A program made the translations under genes and the position numbers. Shown in pieces: positions 35,335 to 44,900 of a stretch of 64,000 nucleotides of DNA. The stretch covers positions 7,413,561 through 7,477,560 of the forward strand of contig NC_069093.1 in the NCBI RefSeq assembly GCF_947172395.1, given 5' to 3'. This DNA is from Bicyclus anynana (Eukaryota > Arthropoda > Insecta > Lepidoptera > Nymphalidae). Below the pieces are notes generated by a model, which searched no databases, had not been told where the DNA came from, and saw only the letters and a list, made by a program, of their open reading frames with translations. Position 1 is the stretch's first letter; each line of letters starts with the position of its first letter.

Positions 35335-35765
35335 CAACGAACCGTGTTTCATTATCGATCCTTTGCGACGACGCGACGCGACGCACTGATGAGGCATCTC
35401 CCTGGGCGGCGAGGGGGTAGGGGTAGGGGGAGGTGGGTCACGCCGCAAGCTCCAGACAGATGCCTTGACGTGGCCGAGCAGGCCGTCACTCCATTGCCTT
35501 ATGACACAGTCTGCCCGCAGAGTTTATATGCAACAAGAGAATACAAAGGTCGTGTTACCCGGGCGCCGGGCACACGGGCCCACAATGTAGTTTTTATTGA
35601 ACAAATATAAGATATTAATTTTATAATGTCGCATTTTCAATTACCTCACCCAGTCACCCTACCGTCTACCTTAGATAAGTTCCCCAATATGGTTATACAG
35701 GCTGCTCGGAAGTATTTCCTATAACTCTGGGGTTGTATTCTTTAATTCTTTGTTATCTATATCTC

Positions 35766-36068
35766 GTCATCAATCCATATTCGGCTCACTGCTGAGCTCG
35801 AGTTTCCTCTCAGAATGAGAGGGGTTAGGCCATAGTCCACCACGCTGGCCCAATGCGGAATGGCCGACTTCACACACGCAGAAAACTAAGAAAATTCTCT
35901 GGTATGCAGAATTCCTCACGATGTTTTCCTTCACCGATTGAGACACGTGATATTTAATTTCTTAAAATGCACACAACTGAAAAGTTGGAGGTGGATGCCC
36001 AGACCGGATTCGAACCCACCACCCTCCGGAATCGGAGGCAGAGGTCATATCCTCTGGGCTATCACGTA
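35766..36068 (-). mobile_element. tRNA-derived SINE (family A)
   Basis: ATTCGGCTCACTGCTGAGCT at the 3' side and GGATTCGAACCCACCACCCT in the tRNA-like head. Confidence 0.7.
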
Positions 36069-36087
36069 TCAATCTTTGTTATCTATA

Positions 36088-36253
36088 TCTATACTTATAA
36101 GTCTGTAGAGAGGTCAATTCTGTACATGAAATATATTTCTAGGAGGTATTTAATGATCGATACTGATGCCCAGAATGCACGCATTTACAGCAATACTACT
36201 AAGGGCTGGATTAAAGAGTTCTAAGGGCGGACGAAGTCGTGGGCGTCCGCTAG
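36088..36253 (+). mobile_element. Helitron-like element, internally deleted
   Basis: A|TCTATACTTATAAGTCTGTA … GGGCGTCCGCTAG|T; the (GTCT)n middle part is missing. Confidence 0.72.
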
Positions 36254-36395
36254 TTATGATCTTAAACTAATATTTTCAGAGTAAATAATACATTTTTGGA
36301 AATACATGTTAAATGTGTCCCATAAACGCATCTTTATAATTATGACGTAGCCATTATTTCAATTACTTTGTATGAAAACATAAAAAGTTGTTATT

Positions 36396-37486
36396 TTTAA
36401 CCGACTTCAAAAAGGAGGAGGTTCTCAATTCGGTCGGTATTTTTTTTTTTTTTTTTTTATGTATGTACACTGATTACTCAAAGACGCCTGGACCGATTTC
36501 AAAAATTCTTTTTTTGTTTGAAACGGTATAGTCCCCATTTGGTCCCATTGCCATCATGTCAAGATCTGATGACGGAATCCTGGAGAAATTGAGGGGAACT
36601 TTCGAAAATTATATGGGTGTCTAGTGTGTTCGTATACTTTTCCATTTAGTATTTTTAAGCACTACAATTTCATGAAGGTTTAAAATTGATCTGATGATGG
36701 AGCCATAAAACAGACGAGGGAACTCCTCGGCAATTTACAGCAGTTACCTTGTGTTTGGGCTTGATTAATTTGTATTAATGAGAACTTTCCACGTAGATAG
36801 GTTGTGACTGTCATTTAGGGGTTTGGTGATGAAGACCAAGGACAATTAAGGGAACTCCTTAACAGTTTACAGTAACTACCTTGTGTTTGGCCTTGATTAA
36901 TTCGTATTGCTGAGAACTTTCTACCTAGATGAGTTGTGTCTGTTATTAGGGGTCTGTTGATGAAGACCAAGGTCAATTAGGGGACCCCTTAACGGATTAC
37001 GGTAGCTACTTTGTGCTTGGGCTTGATTAATTTGTATTGCTGAGAATTTTGTACCAAGATGGGTTGTGACTGTCATTAGGGGTCTGATGTATTCGTTTGA
37101 GATGAAATTTTACACTAAAAATGGAAAAATAATAAAAATTTTAATAAAAAAAATACAACCGACTTCAAAACCTAAAAACGTACCCACTAAACTAAAAAGT
37201 GAAAAATAACATATGTTCTACCTGCTGATCAGTATGAAGGCGGTGCTTAGCCGGTGTTGTCTTAATTTAAGCCATTTCTGACAGCACCACATGAAACAAC
37301 ACTGTCTGCAAAATCTAAATCTATAAGATATTCTCACATGGCTTGAATTAATACATCACCGGCTAAGCACCGCCTTCATACTGATCAGCAGGTAGAACAT
37401 ATGTTATTTTTCACTTTTTAGTTTAGTGGGTACGTGTTTAGGTTTTGAAGTCGGTTGTATTTTTTTTATTAAAATTTTTATTATTT
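36396..37486 (+). mobile_element. AACCGACTTC-family element with 130-bp repeats and terminal hairpin
   Basis: Starts TTTTAACCGACTTCAAAAAG, contains about three 130-bp repeats (anchors at 36817, 36948 and 37078), and ends in a palindrome with ~125-bp arms (37130-37256 and about 37350-37486) that includes GATCAGTATGAAGGCGGTGC. Confidence 0.7.
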
Positions 37487-37578
37487 AGTTAAAAAAAATA
37501 TATTGTCTATGCAGTTTTGCTCCTACAAGTGGACTCGTCAATACCTTGAAATTATGGGAAATACTCTTCAGCACTCTG

Positions 37579-38790
37579 TATAGAGCTGTACCAAGTTTAA
37601 TAAGTCGCAGTGGCAAAATTTGTTTACACAGTACAAATACTGACTAAAACTGAATATGAACGTCAATGAAACACAGACTAAGATACGAATTACGCCATAT
37701 ATCGAGACAAGGGAAAGACAAATGTCGACCAATAGCGGCGGAGTCGAAATTATCGCTCTCTCTCATTGTGTTATGACGGAAAAGAGAGCTTTCAACTCTG
37801 CCGCTTTTGATTGACGAAGAAAGAAAGATCATTATTTTTAAGTAATGCCACATATCACATTATTAAATTTTAAAATATACATATTATGGCTACCCTGCAG
37901 TATGTGGCAAAACCTAACTCTACATGTATATAACAATGTAATAATACATTTTTTTGTTCACGATATATTATAACTTTTCAAATCTGCTCTGGAAAAAATT
38001 TCTAGGTGATATCTTAGTGTGATCAATATTGAATTGAACAAATGAATAAACAAAAGAATGTAATAATTAGTAATATATTTATAACAGAGCTATTGTACAC
38101 CTTATTACAATTTAGTTAAACAGTCTTGTTGTTACGGACGATTCAATGCGTTATGTACTGTATGTAATGTACTACATCTTGTAGGCTTAACATGCGCGTC
38201 ACGACATCGTTGGTGAAGACAAATCAACCTAAATATCGCTCTCTCGTTTGTCTTAACTCAGATCAAATACCTATGGACTTGTATCATACTCAAATTCACC
38301 AAAGAGTGTTGAAAAAATGGTTTTTTGAGGGGACGACGAGCACAGAATAAACAATGATCCAGAATGAGTCTTTACAAGCAGCGTGGTGAAGCCGGTGAAA
38401 CTCATAAAAAATGTCAGGCGTCTCCTTGACATCCGCATTATACAAACTTTTTTCATAATTTGTATTTTAAGATTTAATACGTAAATTAATATCATAGTAG
38501 ACTAATAAAATCAATATTTACCTATAAAAAAATACTCCATCTTATTTCATTGGTTTTTGTGGACAGTTTTTAAAATATGTAGATTGTAGGTATTTAAAAA
38601 CATAAGACGCCATTTTTCTTGAATAATATTGAAACTTACTGATGCGACGCTTCGTGACGTACTGACTCGAGAATGTATTCGTCTTTGAATTTTGTATTTG
38701 GAACGGCTACGACACCCGGCGTGTTCCGTGCGCTCTATCTGCCTATTATACTTAATCTGTGGGGACGAGTTAAATATATTCTTTAAACTT
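37579..38790. other. Intergenic, no gene seen
   Basis: Includes pieces of dispersed repeats: TATCGCTCTCTC near 37747, GTAGGCTTAACATGCGCG near 38178, and 38590-38760, an inverted match to 44756-44885. Confidence 0.45.
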
Positions 38791-38870
38791 AGTTTGTATA
38801 AAAACAGTAGATCGTGATCTTATACTTTTGACAGAGGTTACGAGGCAGGTCCTAGGGTAATTAGTCTGAG
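38790..38870 (+). mobile_element. hAT-type MITE remnant
   Basis: Only the right end: TACTTTTGACAGAGGTTACG…GAGGCAGGTCCTAGGGTAAT…GTCTGAG. Confidence 0.55.
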
Positions 38871-38974
38871 GTCTCGACGCAGACCAATTACGCAATTGAG
38901 CGATGCGACTGTTGGCCGACTGGTCTTCACGAGATAATGTCGTGGGCCGCATGTGAGACCTACTGCTGTAAGTT

Positions 38975-39120
38975 TTTTTCATTCTTTACAGTTAGCCTTT
39001 GACTACAATCTCACCTGATGGTAAATGATGATGTATTCTAAGATGGAAGCGGACTAACTTTCAGTTTCTACACGACATCGTACCGGAACGCTAAATCGCT
39101 TGGTGTACGTACGTCTTTAC
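38975..39120 (+). repeat. Dispersed repeat (CAATCTCACCTGATGG family)
   Basis: GACTACAATCTCACCTGATG and GGAACGCTAAATCG; other copies at 46306 and 55456. Confidence 0.5.
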
Positions 39121-39143
39121 CGACGTACGTACGTTTAGGGAGG

Positions 39144-39812
39144 AGCCACACGCTGCGGCGGCCTGCATATAAAAATCAATGATATACCACACGGTGCGTT
39201 CCGGCGCCGCACCGCATGCACACTTTTTGCTACGGCGCCGCAACAGTGCCGTATTGCGGCGCCGCGTACCACGTGTGTACAGTGATGCAACAAAATATTT
39301 CCGGTGCGGCGCCGCGTACAACGTGTATACAGTCATCGATTGTAGATCGTTAGATGGTCTTCAAAGCGTCGGGGAATACTCATTGGTTACATTGAGTACG
39401 TCATCACTCGTAACTAGTGATGCGCCGACTAGTCGGTTAAGCCGATTAGTCGGCAAAAAGCGCCGACTGATTGAGTAAGAAAACACATCTTTACTAAAGA
39501 TTTTCTTATTGTCATGATTAAATTTTAAATCAATCCTTTAACTTCCATGAACAAGAACATTAGTATTTGTACAAAAAAAAATATTTTTCATTTCACTTGC
39601 TTGAAAAAATTACTTTTGCTGAGCTATATCAGCAAGCAAAAGTCCATCAAAGCAATAGTAACTTTATTTAAATATGTTTGAGTTGAGGATGGCAATTGAA
39701 ATATTCATAAGATAGTTATTATTTAAAATTAGGAGGGGCCAATCTAAAGATTTATATCGATGTGTACAGTGATGCAACAAAACGTTTCCGGTGCGGCGCC
39801 GCACCGTGTGGC
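39144..39812. mobile_element. TIR element with GGCGCC-rich ends
   Basis: GCCACACGCTGCGGCGGC at the left, imperfectly mirrored by GCGGCGCCGCACCGTGTGGC at the right. CAGTGATGCAACAAAA…TTTCCGGTGCGGCGCCGC occurs twice inside, and a CCGACTAGTCGG motif lies at 39427. It lies downstream of the IntS13 stop. Confidence 0.55.
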
Positions 39813-39836
39813 TTCACTGTTACGTAGTTACTACGG

Positions 39837-39873
39837 TCAATGCGTGGTCTCCTCCTGCTGCAAGTGCTGCTAC
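39837..39873 (-). repeat. Duplicate of the IntS13 C-terminal coding end
   Basis: 37 nt nearly identical to 40198-40234; on the minus strand it would read QHLQQEETTH plus stop again. Separated from the real exon by an hAT-type MITE. Confidence 0.8.
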
Positions 39874-40185
39874 CTCAGACCAATTATAGAAGGACCTGTA
39901 TCGCACTCATAGTCACGAACAAAATTGTCTGTCATTTTCTGAAGAAAACGAGCTTAGATTTGGTATATATCTTCTACTAAACTAGAAGTTTTTGCCCGTT
40001 TTTTACACAATTCAATTACACAAAAAGGTATTTTTACGGAGCTCTTTAACCGACGAACACGATTACAACTATTTAACATCGATGCTATAGAGACAGTTTT
40101 TATAATCGCATTAGATCGTTGATCATATACTTTGACAGAAAAGTAAGGTTTAGCGAGGCAGGTCCTATACAATAATTTGTCTGAG
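39874..40185 (+). mobile_element. hAT-type MITE, copy 3
   Basis: CTCAGACCAATTATAGAAGG at the left, AATAATTTGTCTGAG at the right, perfect 8-bp duplication gctgctac (39866-39873 and 40186-40193). Inserted 13 nt past the IntS13 stop codon. Confidence 0.88.
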
Positions 40186-40197
40186 GCTGCTACACAG

Positions 40198-40436
40198 TCA
40201 GTGCGTGGTCTCCTCCTGCTGCAAGTGCTGGTACAGCGTGGCGACGCGGTTGCCGGCCGCCATGCGCCCCGCGAAGTCCTGCCGGCGCGGCGGACGGGGC
40301 GCGCCCAGCAGCGCGTCCAGCACGTTGCGCGGCGCCCACACGTCGCTGTTGCTGTTGCCGTTGCCGTTGCCCGCGCCCACCGGCGACAGCGGCGAGTCGG
40401 TCGTCGCCCTTATGACGGACGCACGCGATGACTCGC
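40198..40436 (-). CDS. IntS13: IntS13 exon 13 (C-terminal tail, stop)
   Basis: 239 nt from the acceptor gcatttgtag to TGA at 40198-40200. Encodes a Gly/Asn/Ser linker and PRRQDFAGRMAAGNRVATLY plus QHLQQEETTH, the family's C-terminal motif, which in the mammalian complex contacts the cleavage module. A second acceptor 24 nt farther upstream (ccgcag, at 40461-40462), inside a MITE, is also in phase and would add eight residues (AKVLNAFV). Confidence 0.88.
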
Positions 40437-41903
40437 CTACAAATGCATTTAACACTTTCGCTGCGGAACGAGGTCAATTGACCTCGTAACAGCACAGAAA
40501 GTTTTAGTACGAGGTCAAAAAACCTCGTTCCACACCATGGGAAAGTACAAAAAACAGTGCCGCAGCGAACGTGTTAACCACAGTATAGCTATGGAGGATT
40601 CCACTGGGGAAGGATGCGAATGTGTCGGTTTTTTTATGTTAATAATAATACTTGACACGATTTAAGACCATAATACGGAGAAGGTTATAAGGATACTTTT
40701 TATTGCGTAAATAAAATAAGAAGGAGGTGAAATAAGGGGTTGAAAATTTATATGGAGTTATAATTTTAAAAGTTAGGTTATAAATCATAAAACAAATACA
40801 AAATATAATGTGATTCAAAAAAAATTTAAAATTCAATCCCTAAAGTGGTGAAATAGGGCTTGAAAGTTTACATTGATTTCCGCGCTGACGAAGTCGCGGG
40901 CGTCCGCTAGATTCTAAATAAAGTGAGTCACAATTTATTGGTTCCTTGTGCTTGTGGTAGTTGATGTCGAAAGAAATGATTGGCTGACTTTACTTTTTGA
41001 CATCCAATCACAGCACAATCTATTTTAATTAATCAACCAATTTTCACTTTGTTTTTGAAAACTTTTAAATTGTGGCTAGAACCGAAATTGCAAATCTTCA
41101 AATTTGTCGAGTTTTGGGAAATAGAATTGTAAATTCAGGGACTCTACCGGAAACAGCTAAATTTTGAATACAGTCTATAAAAACAAAACTTGGAAACCTC
41201 TACCTGCATACTAATTGAGTATCTTTGACGTATGCTAGTTGAAATAATATACGAAATTGGGATTCAATGTAACAATTGTCATCCGGTGCCTACTGGTGGA
41301 TATCATACAGTAGGTAGATGACATTTCTCAATGGATTTGATGTTTATTTTAATAAGTTGATAATAAAACCCAAAACAGTAAATAGGCCAGCTGAGAGCAT
41401 AATATTCACGTGAGTAATCAATGGCATCATATTGGAACGATGTTCCGTAACGTGCGTTGCGAAAGGGGGCTAGCCGGAATAATTAAGACCAAAAGTTGTA
41501 ACGACACTTTTTGTTATAGTTGTAAGCCGTGTGTGCGCGTTTCTCTGTCTGTCTCTCTCTGTTTCATAGAAAGCAAGCAAGTCCTTTTCGTTTCGTCTTT
41601 CTATTTGGAATTGAACAATGTGGGGTCGCGACGATTATTTTTGGGATGGGATGGGACATCTGGGTGTCCCTTGACAACTCTCAGGCTTTTTTTTTAAAAT
41701 TTCGTAATTGAAGTTTTGTAATATGAAATGCATACCGTCGTTGTGGTTGTTGTGCGAGCGGCACTCGAGCAGCGTGCGCAGCAGCGCGCGGTGCGCGGGC
41801 GAGGCGGAGTGCGCGCGCACCAGCGCCTCCAGCTCGCCCCACACCTGCCGCCACTGCTCCTCGCGACGGCCCGACGACTTGCCCCTGTCACCATCAACAT
41901 CAA

Positions 41904-41938
<35 letters not shown>

Positions 41939-44900
41939 GCCCATTTGATCGGCTTACTACAAGACCTGTAGGCCTAGCCTTGCATACGTCAACGACGTAT
42001 ATCTTGTGAATGACATTGTCAACCAACAGCGGTTTCAATCCCCCTTTTTCGTTGCTTTGGGATATAGAGAGCGGTATTGCGATACCACACTATTGGTCGA
42101 CATTTGTCTTATTTTCTTCACAGTGCTCGCATTTTAGGTCTACTTGCATCTTTTGTTATGCAATAGAAGAAGGGATATGATTATGGAGCTCAGATGTAAC
42201 GCTACTTTAATGTGGTTTGGTGGGCTTAAGGTGATTATAAAGGACTTTATAGCGATCACTATCAGATATGATAATGACCAGGACTAATGACTTAACGTGT
42301 TCTCCGAATGAACAAGATCAACTTCCCAAATCTGAACTGAGAATACTTATTGCAAATTTCTTGAAAGAAAAAAGACTCAACACTCAAACCCTCCTCGTGA
42401 TTCGGAGCTAATTAGGAATTAATACCCCTATCTAATATGTATAACCCCTCTCATTTTGAGAGTAGACTCGAGCTCAGCAGTAAGCCAAATAAGGGTTGAT
42501 AACGACCCCTATTGCATACAGTTCTACACAGCCATAAAGATAGAGAGCACAGAATTTCTTGAATTTAAACAAAAGCTGAAGCTTGTCAGCTCAAGCTCGT
42601 ACCAGTATCTATATTGTTTATTTAAACTGCCATCTCTCAGACATTCAAGTGTCATATTATCTGTCTGCAATTCACTATATTTTACAAATATTAATAAACA
42701 GATAGTCAAGCAGTGCTTTAATGTGTTTTCTTTTATCTCGCGACTCCAATTCTAACAGTAACTACAGTAGTCACAAAACTCACCTCAAATTCGATGGCAA
42801 TTGTGAAGTAGGGAATTCGTGCCGCGATTCCATCCCCAGCAGTGATAGCAGCACGCCTCTACACGAGTCCACCTCCTCCTCTGTCAGCGACTCCTGGACT
42901 ACTAAGCGGGTCAAAGGCTCCATTACCTTGAAAATAGTTTTAAATTAATTATTTTCAAAGTAATGGAATAGAAAAATGGAATTTAAAGAAATTAAATATC
43001 TACAAAATGTAACCATCTTGAGCACAAGTCAAGTTAAGAGTCATGTTTTTAATGCATCTACAAGTCAATGTCAGTTAATCAAGATAAAATAATCTTCTAT
43101 AAAACTAGCCTTCTATAAAACGGAGGAGGTTTTATTCGAAAATAGAATCATTATAGGTTGTTTTATTTTGATTGTTTTGAAAAATAAATAAAAAACTTTA
43201 TATTGGAATGAAATGCAGCGTTCTTGTCTGTGAAATGCGTTCATTTTTTTATTTAATTTTTATTGAATTGCGAATAGAGCGAGAATTGAAGACATGGGAC
43301 ATCCTGTACCTTTGCCTTTTTCTCATGTGAAAGAAAAATAAAATTAAAAAGCGAGAATCTAAAAAACAATTAGCGTGAATAATTTTGACACTTGATTTTG
43401 ACAAGAAATTCATTGTAAATTTGTGTCCGTAACTTTCATATTTTTCAACATTAATTGTTATTGTTGTCTTCATCTAGTGAGAACGGTGATCCTAATTTGG
43501 AGATCGATGAAATTTTCAATCTGTTTACCATCAAAGTCGAGAGGCATTTACTTAAATACTTACCTACGAAAAATTTAATAAGTGGAGAAAACAATAACGA
43601 AAGGATTCAATTACGAAAGGAGTTTTTTAAACTATTATCTCCCACGTTTACCTCACATACTCATTATTCATGTTCACAGTAGTCGGAAATTATGTTACCG
43701 GGTAAAAGCATATCCCATATATCCAAGACTTTGTACATTTAATTTTCAATTGAGAAAGAATACAATAAGGAACTTAAGCTAACTTAACCGAATAACTATA
43801 CAAATCATGCCCACGTGGAATGGTGGCAAGAATACTGTCTGCATTTCCGCGCTGGACAGCCAGGCTGATCCTTAGCGCAAAAAATGAGCCAGCCCTTCTG
43901 TCACCAGTCGAGGCAATTAAAATAAATCATTGAATATTGTACTAAACTATTTTATTTTCTGGCAATCGTAGTGAAACTCGGTTTCTATTTAGCGGCTCTC
44001 GCCTTACGTCTCGGGCCCTAAAAAATACCTCCTATATAACGGGTCTTATTAGCCCCTTGTATAACGATCTATACTATTTATACAAATCATTAAAGAGCTC
44101 TACGGATACAAATAGCAAATAACAAATGTTTACACAAATAAGCATTTTAAAAAAGCTTGTTAGCATTTTGGTATTATGTAAATAACTAAAAGGACTTGAT
44201 AAAAATATGAAATTTGGCATGGTTTTCGAAATTTCGAAATGTGAGATCTTCCGCTTTTACACAGAGTGCCCCGACTATCCACAATCCATGTAACACACGC
44301 CTTTATCTATCTTTGCATTTTAAAATACAAAATCGTAGTGTTTTAAGACTGTCGGTATCGACGACATATTGCAACTGGCACTCCGCACTTTACTAGTAAG
44401 CACTTCATGATATTTATCAATGAATAGGTTTGGCTAGGTCATAATATTATAAGGAACACAATTTAAGGTCTATTTACAAAAGAAATATTTTAATTATTTT
44501 TACATAAAGAATATAACCCTAGAGTTAAGGGAAATACTCGAGCACCCTGTATATTAAGATGTTCACGATGCGAGTACTCACGGAGCCCAAGTTAAATATG
44601 AGTGTGGAGGAGATGGTGAGCGGCCAGTACGTGGTGTGCCGCTGCAGGCGCGAGCGCGCGCGGCTGTTGGCGCCCGCGCCGCGCAGCGGGTGCAGCTTGT
44701 TCTGCTGCATCAGGGCGCCGAACTCTTTGATCCTTTGAAACCACAGATTAATCAATTATAGGCAGATGGAGCGCACGGAACACGACGGTGTCGTACCTGT
44801 CACAAATACAAAATTCAAAAACGTACGACGAGTCAGTACGACGAAAATGGCGTCTTATGTTTTTTAAAAACTGTTGTAAAGTCAAAAGTCAAAATTTCTT

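Larger units (their letters stand above)
35698..37578 (-). mobile_element. Mariner-like MITE with three elements inserted in it
   Basis: TA|CAGGCTGCTCGGAAGTATTT at the left and AAATACTCTTCAGCACTCTG|TA at the right, same family as 2412. A SINE (35766), a Helitron-like element (36088) and an AACCGACTTC element (36396) account for most of its length. Confidence 0.65.

Noticed and set aside
40177..40495. Several long ORFs on both strands over IntS13 exon 13
   Set aside because: Shadows of a GC-rich coding exon; only the frame ending at 40198 matches IntS13 and the splice phase.
41694..42038. ORFs with poly-Met or poly-Ile tracts
   Set aside because: They come from the (CAT)n microsatellite beside IntS13 exon 12.
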